A DNA stretch of 64,000 bases from contig NC_056733.1 in NCBI RefSeq assembly GCF_019279795.1, positions 1,118,366,907 through 1,118,430,906 of the forward strand, given 5' to 3'. Under the pieces are notes generated by a model. The model did no database searches, was not told the origin of the DNA, and worked only from the letters and a program-made list of their open reading frames with translations. The position numbers and the translations under genes are program-made. Below, one piece after another: positions 1-10,366 of the stretch. How positions within the stretch are numbered: position 1 is the first letter of the stretch; each line of letters opens with the position of its first letter. Origin of the DNA: Protopterus annectens (lineage: Eukaryota > Chordata > Ceratodontiformes > Protopteridae).

Positions 1-2158
1 TGGGCCATGTAGAAAGCTTTCCATACAATGGAGGCAGTATGGTGATTAAAAGTAAGTTTGCTATCAACCTGGGTGCCCAAGTCCCTCACAACTGATTGTG
101 TGTTTAGGACCTTGTTATTAATGTGATAATTTGTGGAGAAGTCACTCTCCCCAAAGGGGATGGTGATACATATTTTGGCATTCAGTTTGAGGCCATGTTT
201 CTGCCACCAGTCATTTGTTTTGGTGAGACTCTCTTGGAGGATGTCCACATCACTAGGGGAATTGATGACAGTACCCTGTATGCAGTCTTCTGCAAACCTG
301 GTCAGCCATAGCCCACTGGTTTTGGCCTGCACCTCAGAAAAATATATCCAAAACAATAGAGCACCCAAGACTGATCCCTGTGGTCCTTTACTCTTTACGG
401 TTCTACTGCTTGAGGTGGCTTCCCCTATTTTGACTAGGTGGGTTCTATCAGTGAGCCAGTTTGCTACCCATCTGGTAACATACAGATTGATTCCTAGTTG
501 AGAGAGTTTATCTGTTATTCCCGAATGGAGAATAGTATGGAAGGCTTTGGCCAGGTCAAGGTAGGCATTGTGCACCATCTTCCCCTCATCCATGGCTTTG
601 TTGACTGTTTCAAAGAAGTCAGCCAAATTAAACAGGCATGACCACCCCTTGATGTGTGGGATTGAGTGTTTGGAGGTTGTCAATGTCCTTGTTAATGAGT
701 TCCATGATAATCTTATGGCCTTGCAGATCAGGCTAGTTAGACTGATGGGCCTTTAATTTCCTGGATCAGTGGATGCTCCACCTTTGTGCAAAGGGATGAC
801 AGTGGCTGTCCTCCACTTGGCTGGAACAAAGCCGGTACTCAGGCTTTGGTTGAATAGGGTTCCTAATCGTGCTGCAAGTTCCTGCCTGAGTTTATGTAGG
901 ATGCAGCCTGGGATGTTATCAGGTCCCATGGAGGCTGCATTTTTTGCCTTTGAGAGGGCAGTGATGACTTGCTCCCTAGAGAAAAGGGGAGGGGGACAGG
1001 TGCTGGGGATGTCCTGGTTTACTGATGAGGGACAGAGGGATGAAGTTTCCACCTATCCTGTCTGCCAGCAGGTTGGCTATATGTACTGTGTTTGTGTATT
1101 TGGTGCCCTTGACGACCAGTTCTGAGCAGATTTGAGTGCTTCCTTTGAGATTGCAGTCTTATGTGAAGAAAGCCTTATGATTGTCTTTAGTAGATGTGGC
1201 CAGTTTGGACTCGTTTGCTTTGGAAGATTTCACTAATGCTCTTATTTGCTTGTTCAGGCTAAGGAGAGATTGCTTCCAATTAGGCACCTGCTCCTTCTTG
1301 GTCCTGGACAGCAATTTTTTCCTTTTATTATAGAGTTTATTTATTGTAGATGTCCACCAGACAGGTTTACTCTTCCTTGAGGAGGATGATTTTGTCCTGT
1401 CGGGTATTCCTGATTCCATGCGGGAAGGGGGCTGTAAAGCTTGTTAATACCTTCCCTCAGGAGGTTGTATTCAACTTTGGAGAAGTTTTTTTGTTTGTCC
1501 CTAGCTGGGGGGGGGTCGGGGGAGATGGTGACTTGGAAAGTGACTGCTTTGTGGTCGGATCTTACTAGGTAGGATGACACTGTAGGGATTGCTGCAGTGG
1601 TTCCTCATGTTGGTTAATGTCAAGTCCAAGATATTATCACCTCTTGTGGGGGCGTCAACCAGCTGTTCCAAGATTTTGCATTGACAAAATCAAGGAATCT
1701 CTGATCATTTGTGTTTTGGCATGAATAGTTCTTCCAATCTATGGTTGGATAGTTTTGAAAAGATCCAGATAGGTGGAATGGGCATCTTGAGTCAAAGCTG
1801 GGGGCCTGTAGCTAGCTATGATTTGAATAGGGGTCTTGTCAACAGTTAACTGCACCTGGAGTGTTTCCTGTGTGTCATACTGTTTGACCAGCCTTGTGAT
1901 GTGTATGTCTTTAATATATATTGAAACAACTCCACCTCCTTTTGCTTTGCTGCCCATGGTTTGGGGTCTGAATGTATGATATGCTGAGTAACCTGGTATG
2001 GCTGGGGTGCTCTCCGCAGCTTTGAATTAGGTTTCTGTGACTACACAAATGTCAGCATCTTCCAGGTTTAAGAATGCTTGCAATGAGTGCAGTTTCATGC
2101 TTAGACTCCTAGCATTTAGCAGCATGACCTTTAATTTGCGTTTTGATGAAATTTTCAT
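1..2158 (-). pseudogene. CR1-like ORF2 remnant: APE endonuclease plus reverse transcriptase
   Basis: The ORF starts with MKISSKRKLK, followed by an LNARSL block and an ITET-type block reading CVVTET in which the next Trp codon is now a stop. A GGGVVSIYI block and an SDHKAV block (positions 1341-1580) complete the endonuclease. A Lys-rich linker follows at 1159-1419. The RT begins with GPDNIPG and KWRTATVIPLHKGG (753-1052) and continues to the window edge with LDLAKAF. The catalytic box reads FAEDC instead of FADDC (rc near 273-287), so a catalytic Asp is replaced. Several frame changes are present. Confidence 0.8.
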
Positions 2159-2174
2159 GTTGGTAGTTTTGACC

Positions 2175-2940
2175 TCATGGCATTGCTAAAAAAGGCACTA
2201 TGGGGGTGGCAAGAGCCTTTGCCTGAAGCCTAAGGGGAAACAGATGCAGGCCATCTCTCGCAAACCATCGTGGTTTGTCAATTATGTCTTCCCAGTCTGT
2301 CAGGTACTGGATCCCCATGAAATGACACCAGAAACTAAGCCAGTTGTTAAAGTCAATCATTTTCTGTTAGTATCTGGGTGACGGTAAAATGCTGCTTAAG
2401 GCTAGGGGCATACCTGCCTGGGACTCATATTTAGGGAGCTCAATCATGTCTCTTTTCATATAGTCTAGAGAGGTACTTCTCAAGTCATTCACGCCAACCT
2501 GGACTATGACAGTCGTAACAGTACCTGTTGTTGAGAGTCCTGAGTGCGTGTGTGATATAGTGGAATCTGGCACCTGACAAACAACTAACTCTGACTTTCT
2601 CCTTATCCAGCCTGATGAGGGGCACATCTGTGTGTCTCACAGTGGAGTTTCCTGTGACTAATATTTTGGGTGTATGGTTTGGCCTTAGTGGCTGTGAGAC
2701 ACAGGTGTGTGGACTATGCGTGGTGTGGTGGGCTGTGGAGTTCGCGTGTGTTTTTGCCTTGGAGATCTCATTTGTTTGGGTATGTTTTTGTTGAGGGCCT
2801 CCGCATATGTGGGTGTGTGTTGCATAGGTGTGGGTGGTGTTTGAGGTGTGGTGTTTGTGTTGACAACCTTCTTAGTGCCAGATATACTGGCTTGTGAGGG
2901 AGAGAGTATAGAATCTCAGTTCTTAATGTAACTGCATCTC
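2175..2940 (-). pseudogene. CR1-like ORF1 remnant with SGNH-esterase domain
   Basis: Esterase blocks can be read in order on the minus strand. A serine block reads GNSTVRH, where related esterases usually have GDS, so the Asp next to the serine appears changed to Asn. It is followed by VQVGVNDL, equivalent to the GxND block, and by DGLHL, the Asp/His block near the C-terminus. A frame break lies near 2365, between the middle and last blocks. The segment upstream is rich in Thr, His and Gln, like a linker. Esterase domains in ORF1 of CR1-like LINEs are established knowledge. The stop codon lies only 16 nt before the ORF2 ATG, suggesting tightly coupled ORFs. The protein is predicted to be non-functional. 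Confidence 0.75.
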
Positions 2941-2960
2941 CCAGAAATTGTGTTCCTTTT

Positions 2961-3784
2961 CTGTGGAGGGTTGTAGTACGTCTTTTGGTTTGTACACATT
3001 TTACTATGTGACTTTTTTAATGAAACTGCTTAGTAGTCCTTATTGTTACTTTTTGTATTTAATATTAGCAAATGTGTTGTAGGTTGTTTATTAGATTTTG
3101 TGATCACTTTTAGGAATATTGTGCAGAGGCTTCTCTGGTTAGAGTGCATTAATTCTGTTAGTTATTTAAGTGGGTAGAGAAGTGTTCAAATATTTGGCTC
3201 AATAGAATCAATGTGGATTTATATTGCACCCTGTTATGTATACCAAAGGTTAAAAAAGGGTATGTTTATCCTTAATATGGACCTATGTATCAGGGGGTTG
3301 TTTGACCTGTCTTGACATGTCCTGTTTTTAATTAAATTGGTGTGCTGTATCCTGGAATCTTAATGGACGTCTGAGATTTAATACTGAGAGTCCCAGGATT
3401 CAAAAAAAATAAGTGTGACCCTGCAAGTCAAACAGCAAAGAAAGAAACTCATTGTTAGTGTTTTTGCTGCGGGGTAAGCCTCCCTGCATCCCTCCAACCA
3501 CCTATTACTTATATATACTAACTCCTACATTGTATATAGAGCAGGGTGGGATTTTTCAAGATAAAGCAATTTTGGACCTAGTATATGTAATTATATAGTG
3601 TATAGTATATATAATTCCTCAGAGTTGTAGGACTTGCACTGCCTGATCTCATAAGCACAACTGGAAGCCCTGTATCCCCATATGTTTATCTAATAATGCC
3701 TTGACCACTATTTCTGGCATCCTTTATATGACTTTGTTCCTTTAACTGTACAATTCTTTACTTTTTGTGGTAACTTTTGCAAAG
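2961..3784. other. Unannotated A+T-rich stretch
   Basis: I see no coding pattern, RNA gene or terminal repeat here. The part next to 2960 could be the decayed 5' end of the minus-strand CR1, but nothing supports a boundary. Confidence 0.5.
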
Positions 3785-3915
3785 GTTCATAGAAGAGTGC
3801 TAGGCTAGCTGCCCTTGCAGGCATTTTAAGCCTAGACAATTTCCCTTTTAGAGTTGAGAATCAAACCTTGTATCTTGTGTCTGTGAGATAAGCACCTTAA
3901 CCAGTATGCCATCTT
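3785..3915 (-). mobile_element. tRNA-derived SINE with CR1-type tail
   Basis: On the minus strand a tRNA-like head contains a B-box-like segment (rc of gagaatcaaacc) and an A-box region resembling 'gcatactggttaaggtgc'. It is followed by a tail 'taggcttaaaatgcc...ctagcctagcac...' ending in ttctatgaac. The same tail occurs at 14.19-14.25 kb and 35.95-36.1 kb and resembles the 3' end of the CR1-like LINEs in this window. The tRNA part is too diverged to be a functional tRNA gene. Confidence 0.7.
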
Positions 3916-4197
3916 CATCATGGCCATTTAGTTAAAAGTGTGTCCAGAAGGGTACATTCTAGTGCTGTCATGCAAACACATATTTTTTCTGGCCTTATAG
4001 GCCAGTATTAAATTGCCCATTAACCTCTTAGTTTTCAAGAAGTACAAATACAACTTATAACTGTATCCTTGCATCATAATTCTTTCATGTTTGTTATCCT
4101 TCTTAGTAAATTGTTCTTGTATTTTTCTGTCATACTGCACTTTTTGTTGTGAATGTACCATACTTTATTATTAGATGGACATAAAGAAGGTTATAAT

Positions 4198-4420
4198 ATA
4201 TGATGATCATCATTATATCACTGCTGCAGTAGCCTTAGCTGTGTGGGTTGTATCCTGTCTTGAATATAACAGCTGGGCAGCTTCCAAAGCTTAATGCACC
4301 TTCAAAGTGTCCATACCATTGACAGCTTGAGCTGGGCTAGAGAAAATCACTGCTTTGCTCACCAAGCCCTTTAGAGGTTTCTTGCCACTAAAGAGTGCTC
4401 TTCTTGTGGGCTTTTGAGGA
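4198..4420 (+). repeat. Left terminal inverted repeat of DIRS copy 1
   Basis: The segment starting atatcactgctgcagtagcc and continuing past aacagctgggcagcttcc is an imperfect reverse complement of the segment at about 14985-15215, which contains ggctcctgcagcagtgat and agaagctagccagctgtta. Inverted terminal repeats are typical of DIRS1-like elements. Confidence 0.7.
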
Positions 4421-4687
4421 TGGATATTTGGCTAGCATTTTTCCATTGCTGGGCAGATAAGTTCCCTTCAGGGATAATACCTACCACATTTCATTTTGTG
4501 ATTAAAAGAGTACTTTATTAAAAGAACTGTGTGTTCTTTGTTAGGGGTTAATCTTTTTTTTTTTGTTTTTTTTGGGACTGTCACCTGACATTGCCGTCAG
4601 TTGAAGAAGTGTGGCTGTTATCGTATTTTTAGTGTAAACTTTCGTTTTTATGGCATTCACTGTAAAGTTTGTTGATAATTTTGTAAA

Positions 4688-5289
4688 TTGTTTGTGGTGG
4701 CTGGGACAAGCATACTTTGTTGCTTGTCACTGTGTATTTTTGAAGAAAACACCACTTTATTGATGCCTAACCTTTTACTGACTACTGCTGGACTTGTCTT
4801 TTGCATGGAGCAATTTACTGGTTCCTCATTTCTTCCTTCTTCTTTTCATAAAAAGAACATTTCCAGATCGAATGTGCCTGTCCAGCAGGCTTCTGCTTTG
4901 AGTCAGCCTCAGATGGGCGACCCTTCAATAGCCATTTCATGTTCCCCAGACCACTCATTATCTTCCTTAGGCTCCCCTTGTATAATCCCTCCAGCCACCG
5001 TTGACCCAGAGTTAGACATATCCTCTGCGGCTGTTGGAGTGTCTTTATCAGGCTCTTGTCAGTTTCGGAGGAAGGAGCAGGAAACACTTTTCTGCCTAGC
5101 TGGACTATTATGCCTCTTCCCCGGTGTAATATCCCTGACATGAGATGATCTTATTCTGTCAAAATGAATTATTTTGTCAAAATTAAACATGAAGATATAC
5201 ATTTATCTTCTCCTGTCTCTGTCACTTCAGATAGGCAAGATTTATTTGGCTTAGCTTAGGCTCTTAACTCTTTTCATGATAAACAAAGA
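4688..5289 (+). pseudogene. DIRS copy 1 gag remnant, N-terminal part
   Basis: An open stretch of 151 codons lies between the left terminal repeat and the CR1 insertion, at the place where gag begins in copies 2 and 3. The conserved Cys/His cluster of those copies is no longer recognisable. Ser/Pro-rich composition and a terminal ALNSF segment (about 5250-5280), corresponding to LNSLREHF in copy 3, support gag ancestry. The reading frame is not maintained. I would not treat the 151-codon ORF as a separate host gene. Confidence 0.5.
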
Positions 5290-6886
5290 CACTGCAACCT
5301 TCAAACACTGGACTCCACCCAATTTGGGTTCGTAAAGGGCCGATCTTGTCTCCTGAACCTGACTGACTTCTTCGAGTCAGTCTCCAGAGCTGTGGACGAG
5401 GGTAAGGCGGTCCACATAGCTCATCTGGACCTCGCCAAGGCCTTCAACACCATCCCCCACTCTGGAATCATAGATAAACTTACTAAGCTGGGCGTAAATC
5501 CCTACGTCACTCGATGGGTTGCCAACTGGCTTACTGACAGAACCCAGACTGTAAAAGTAGCTGACTCCAAATCCAGCTCCAGACAAGTGGAATACCTCAG
5601 GGTTCAGTCCTGGGACCGCTGTTGTTTGGCATCTACTTCTCTGAAGTACAGGCCAACACTAAGGAACTCTGGCTAACAAAGTTCGCAGATGACTGCAAAC
5701 TGGGAGCCATTATTGAATCCCCAAATGATGTGGATATTCTACAAAAGGGCCTTACAGAAACAGATGCTTGGTGCCAGAGCCATGGGCTCAAGCTTAATGC
5801 CAAGAAATGTATAGTTATCCCCTTTGGGAAAAAACATGTACACTTGAATTACTACACAGGTGGCAGTACACTAAACACTGAAAGTGTGATGAGAGACTTA
5901 GGGACACAGGTGGACAGTGGTCTCTCCTTCGATAACCACATCGCCACAATAGTCAGGAATTCCTTCTATGTGGCACACCTCATCACGAAGGGCTTTTCAT
6001 CCAGAAAAAAGAAGGTCATTGTCCCATTGTACTCATCCCTCTTTAAACCCATTGTAGAGTACAATGCCCCATTTGGTATGTACCTCACAAGTAGGGTTGC
6101 CACCTTTTCAAATGCCCAAAGTGGGACATTTTTTGTAGAAACGTGCAATTTTGCAGGACAGACATACCCATGGGGGGTGCAAAGGACAGAACTGCACTGT
6201 TTTTGTCCAAATAAAAGCTTATTCTTGTAGCATATGAGTTGCTTATGCTATGTCATATAATATTTAGGTGTTTCAGATACAAGATAACTGTTTTATGCAA
6301 CTATTAAAGAAAACTTAGTAAATATTTTTTGCCTTAAAAATTTCAGGACATTTGTCATTTTTTAGATTTTTTCTCAGGACAAAACTGCCCAAAGTGGGAC
6401 TATCCCTCGCAAAGAGAGACAGGTGGTAACCCTACTCACAAGACATCTGCAACAGCTGGAAAGGCCACAGAAATACCTCACTAAAAGAATCACAGGCCTA
6501 AAGCAGATGCCCTATGCTGACCATCTAAAAAAACTCCAGCTGTACTCTGTGACATATCGTCTTCTCAGAGGCGATCTCTGCTTAACATAAAAGGCCATGT
6601 CAAACCCTGAGCTGTTGGACATACTCCACTTAAAGAAATCCCAATCCCTCAGAGTCACATGCTCCAGGGATCTAAACCTTGTCATCACAATGAACAAAAC
6701 ATGCTGGAGGGATAGATTCCTGACCCCGAGACTCCCCATACTCTGGAATAGACTGCCCATACATGTCAAGCAGAGCGCCTCCTTGGCCCTCTTCAAAAGG
6801 AACCTTGACGATTGGATGGGAGATAGGAAATTCACCCCGGGGATCACGTCATTCGCCCTGCTAGACAGGGGTCCAGGGAAGTAAAT
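5290..6886 (+). pseudogene. CR1-like reverse transcriptase remnant
   Basis: RT blocks in order: LDLAKAFNTIPHSGII (5392-5676 frame), a GVPQG-equivalent broken by a frame change near 5600, KFADDCKLGA with intact catalytic Asp pair (about 5680-5703), GLKLNAKKC, and DLGTQVDSGLSFDNH (thumb). After the MITE, frames resume with YADHLKKLQLYSVTYRLLRGD and LPILWNRLPIHV, ending LDRGPGK with a stop near 6884. The frame breaks and the insertion make it inactive, although the catalytic box is better preserved than in copy A. Confidence 0.85.
6092..6434. mobile_element. 343-bp hAT-type MITE
   Basis: Terminal inverted repeats read TAGGGTTGCCACCT on the left and AGGTGGTAACCCTA on the right. The flanking 8-bp direct repeat CTCACAAG is perfect (6084-6091 and 6435-6442). 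An 8-bp duplication with a TAGGGTTGCCA-like terminus points to the hAT superfamily. It has no coding capacity. An internal repeat of gcccaaagtgggac occurs near both ends. It interrupts the CR1 RT between the codons for TS and HQHLQ. Confidence 0.9.
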
Positions 6887-6978
6887 ATCGTGAGAAGAAA
6901 TATCCAGGGAATTGTTATGGCTAGGTTTGTATAGGCCCTAGGGCCGATAGCCTAGTACCAGCCTATGAACCTATGAAC

Positions 6979-8160
6979 AGGAAATAGGTTTTAAGGGGGG
7001 AAAAAATCCCTTATTTCTTCTCAGACATCATATTCTGACTCCGAAGCTTATTTCTTCTGATTTTCCGTTGGAAAATTTTTCCTTTTCTAAAACTATATCA
7101 ATGAGACAGTTTGTTTAGTGGGAACAGAATGACATTCCATTTTCTATGAAAAACTATTATGACGTATTGCACCTGGAATTTCGTCAGCCTACTGCTGCTC
7201 CTGTTTTTCTAAGTTTGTTGGAATTTTTTTTTCCGGCCAACATGTCTGACAGCCAGCCTGCAACTCCTAAGAAGGCAGCTGACTTGTATAGGCATCACTC
7301 TTATAAATATATATATTTTTTAATCCCAGATCTGATCTTACATTGATTTTCATGTCAAATCCTTCTGCATCTAAACATTGAGTAAATGGGAAAGCTTTTG
7401 ATGGATTTGGAAAAATAGTATATTCTCCTGCCACTTTTATTTTTATGATTCATAATTGTCATGCTCACATGTTAAAGTTTTTGCTTACTTATTTTGAAAA
7501 TATGAGGAACGTTGCTTACACTTATTTTATTTTTTATTTATTTATTTTTTTTATTTTACATTTGTTGACCGGGCTAGTCTAACTGGATACATGTCCATTT
7601 TCAGTAGAGGCCCGAGGAGAAAAGCTCCACTGTAACAGTCTAAGGTAACACACTAAGAAAAAAATATACAAAAGGATAACTAAACTACTAAGCAGGAGTT
7701 ATCAACTAATTAGCATAAACAAAACAACAGAGCAGCAATTAGCAAATCAAAAACACACAGCAACAACAGCAATATTTAAATACAGAATTGCATTTTTATA
7801 GCATCTGGACTTGGACTTGACCTATCATGAAAAAAAAAAAACAAAAAAAAAAACAAATGGCAGGTGGGAGCAAAGAAGGTGGATCTGGTGGATTGGGAGA
7901 AATCCCCTGAAAAGGGGGTAGGAACTCCCACTGCCACTTTTCTTTTTTCTGTTGGAAAACCTTTTCTAAATGTTCTTTCTGCTTATGTTTCACAAGTAAC
8001 CAAACATTATTTGAAGTATTCTTATGACTTAGTTGATGCTTTTTCCAATGCAGCTGCTACTGGGTTTTTGATGAGAAGGTTTGCATGGATGTGTTCTCAA
8101 AATTTGTCTGAAGATGTTAAAGCTGAAATTTGATTTTCCTCTTGATAGGGGATGTTGCAT
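6979..8160 (+). pseudogene. DIRS copy 1 gag remnant, C-terminal part
   Basis: Weak but ordered similarity to the gag of copy 2: a segment containing MIHNCHAHMLKFLLTYF (7446-7500) corresponds to its FHMLKYQQHVIGLLKQ, and FSNAAATGFLMRRFAWM (8040-8097) corresponds to its CRAAVTGSVLRRHAWL. The LINE-B insertion and one arm of an inverted repeat lie between these blocks. Stops are frequent. Confidence 0.6.
7520..7855 (-). mobile_element. LINE-B 3' end, 5' truncated, minus strand
   Basis: On the minus strand the segment ends with ctcgggcctctactgaaaat, then ggttaacaaatg-like sequence, then an (A,T)-rich tail (7520-7560). This is the same 3' end as in the longer LINE-B copies at 24.5 and 61.1 kb. The 5' end is ill-defined and runs into A-rich sequence at 7830-7855. 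Confidence 0.65.
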
Positions 8161-8592
8161 TTGGACCATCTGGTACTGAGGTCCTGAAAAAAATGTGATG
8201 AGAGAGCGAAACTGATTCAAGGGGTGACTCATATTTTTCAGATGCTGTTATTAAAAGCAAAATATACAGACTCCCCAAACTTCTGGCAAGTAAACAATCA
8301 AAAACAGTGGCGGGGGCTCCAAAAATAAGGGAAGGCCACCCATCAACAAGGACAGTCCAACATGTCTGAATGACTGTTTACGAGTTGCAACCCCCTTCCC
8401 ACCCTGGCAGTTCTTTAAGTCCTTCCCAAAATCTGCCTCTCCCATTTCTTTCTTTGGCAACAGATCATCTCAGTCAAGTGGATTCTGAGAGTAATCCATC
8501 AGGAGTACAGATGGCAGTGGGAGTTCCTACCCCCTTTTCAGGGGATTTCTCCCATTCCACCAGATCCACCTTCTTTGCTCCCACCTGCCATT
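7856..8592. repeat. About 82-bp inverted repeat arms (7856-7936 and 8513-8592)
   Basis: The left arm, beginning aatggcaggtgggagcaaag, is nearly identical to the reverse complement of the right arm; I count one clear mismatch inside. The arms are separated by about 575 bp of DIRS-derived sequence. The arms are far more similar to each other than this DIRS copy is to its relatives. The left arm abuts the LINE-B insertion. Confidence 0.8.
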
Positions 8593-8639
8593 CAGCATCT
8601 GTTGCCTTAAGGGGTAGTAGAATACATTGCTCTTTCCTT

Positions 8640-10230
8640 GTCAGAGAAAAGTCATAGACCTTTCCTTTCTCAACCAATTTGTGAAAGTCCCAAAATGCTA
8701 TCCCTTCACAACCTGCTACTTTATTCCCCCTTTTAGTTATTTGTTAACTCTAGATTTAAATAATACTTATCATCACATTCCTGTAGCCACTGATTTCAGG
8801 TGTTTTAAGGTGTTCTGAGTCTGGATTACATTTTCAATTCTCTGTATTACCTTTTGGGTTATCCACTGTTCCAGTGATATACACAAAGTGTGTAGCTGCA
8901 GTGATAGCCTGTTGCAGACTGCAACTTATTTACATTTGTTACTTATTTAGACAAGTTGCTTATCTTTGCACAGTCTTTTTCAAAATATCAGGAATCTGTC
9001 AATTGGATAACAGACCCCTTTTGGAGACTGCGATTCCAGGTAAACATTCAAATGTCTTGTCTGACTCCATCCCACAAGATTGTATTCCTGGTATGTCTAT
9101 ATCCTGGATACATCAGTCCAAGGAGCTTTTCTTCCACATGAAAAGTTAGATCTATATCTAGATGCATTCCTGAGATTTTCCAGTCAGTTCAGGGCTTCAG
9201 CAAGGGACTTTCTAAGGATTTTAGAATTCATGGTGTCTGTGTCTCTCATGATTTCCCTAGCCAGACTCTACATGAAAAAGATTCAATAGTATCGAAAATC
9301 TGTATGGTCCCAGCATCAACAATGCCTGACTTTTCAAATTCCAGTTTTGGTATTTGTATGTATAAAGAATGTTCTAGTGTTTTGACCAGTCTTATCTGAA
9401 CACAGGTCTCCCATTCTCCCTTCCATTTCCATTACAGTGTATGACAACAGATGCCTCAGACTTTGCTGGGATGGGGCTATATCTTTGAAGGTGAAAGCAC
9501 AGGCTCTTTGTAACAAAAAGACCTACTGGTCCACATAAATAGCAAAGAGATGTTGGCAGTAATAAATACACTGGACGCTCTTAATCATCTGTTGTCCCGT
9601 GAGCTTCTGCAAGTGATTACACACAATGTCACATTGATGTGGAACATAAACAGGGAGGTTCCAGATCTTAACCTCTATGCAAATTAATCATGGTAGCCTG
9701 TGTCAGCAGTTCAGCAGAGTGTAACTCTGTGAATGTCTTACATTCTGTCACAGCCAAATATTGTGGCAGATGAGCTAAGGAGGACTAGGACAAACCATCA
9801 TGAATAGAAATTAAATAAAGGGGTTCTTCCAGGATTTGATCCAGTCGTCGGGAACACCTCATATAGATCTGTTTGCCTCCGTTCACAATGAACAACTGGC
9901 AAACTTCCATTCCAGGACTTGGCAGCAGGCCTGGAAAACTGATGCATTCTCTTTGCCTTGGACAGGGGTGTTCCTGTATGCCTGTCCACTCTTTCCATTG
10001 ATATGCAGGATCATTCTGAAGATTCAGAAAGATTCTTCAAAGATCATTTTGGTGACTCACTTCTGGCCCAGGCAGCAGTGGTTCTCACTTCTTTTGAAAA
10101 TAGACAAGGACAGTTGCCACAAGCTTCCACTCGACTGGGCCTACTCATACAAGACAGGGATTCTTTGCTGCATCCCAACTTGAAACAACTCCAGGTAACT
10201 GCCTGGATAGCCACCTATTTTCTGAGTACC
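8640..10230 (+). pseudogene. DIRS copy 1 pol remnant: RT, RNase H and DAM-like domain
   Basis: RT block LDLNNTYHHIPV (about 8749-8784) matches the VDLKEAYLHIPV block of copy 2. ARDFLRILEFMVSVSLM...RLYMKKIQ (9220-9287) matches its post-palm connection. The RNase H start is near 9430-9480. GTPHIDLFASVHNEQLANF and FWPRQQWFSLLLKI (9836-10110) represent the DAM-like domain found downstream of RNase H in DIRS elements. Stops and shifts occur throughout. Confidence 0.75.
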
Positions 10231-10366
10231 TGCAGGTGTTAAGAAAGACAAAGAAACCTACTAAGAAATCATATCTTTGCAAATGGAAAAGATTTTCTAG
10301 TTGGTGCCATATTAAGAACCAAGACCATTTTAAGGCTAGTATCTCTCTGGTTCTTCATTATTTGTT

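Larger units (their letters stand above)
1..2960 (-). mobile_element. CR1-like LINE, copy A (3' end outside window)
   Basis: Read on the minus strand, this is a two-ORF non-LTR retrotransposon. ORF1 ends in an SGNH-esterase-like domain and ORF2 starts with an APE-type endonuclease followed by reverse transcriptase. The order esterase, endonuclease, RT is the CR1-group arrangement. The copy runs off the left edge inside the RT, so its 3' tail is not visible. The 5' limit near 2960 is where a Thr/His/Pro-rich translation preceding the esterase fades; there is no visible boundary. Stops and the altered RT catalytic motif show that it is dead. Confidence 0.85.
5290..6978 (+). mobile_element. CR1-like LINE, 5' truncated, nested in DIRS copy 1
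   Basis: The copy begins inside the RT palm (FGFVKGRSCLLNLTD region) and runs to the 3' end. The tail ends gaacctatgaacctatgaac, an 8-bp repeat unit AACCTATG. CR1 elements characteristically end in short octamer repeats, so the tail supports the family call. DIRS gag resumes directly after the tail. A hAT-type MITE (6092-6434) splits this copy. Confidence 0.85.

Noticed and set aside
4688..5143. 151-codon ORF as a host gene
   Set aside because: It sits exactly where DIRS copy 1 gag should be, has no domain, and lies between a DIRS terminal repeat and a nested CR1.
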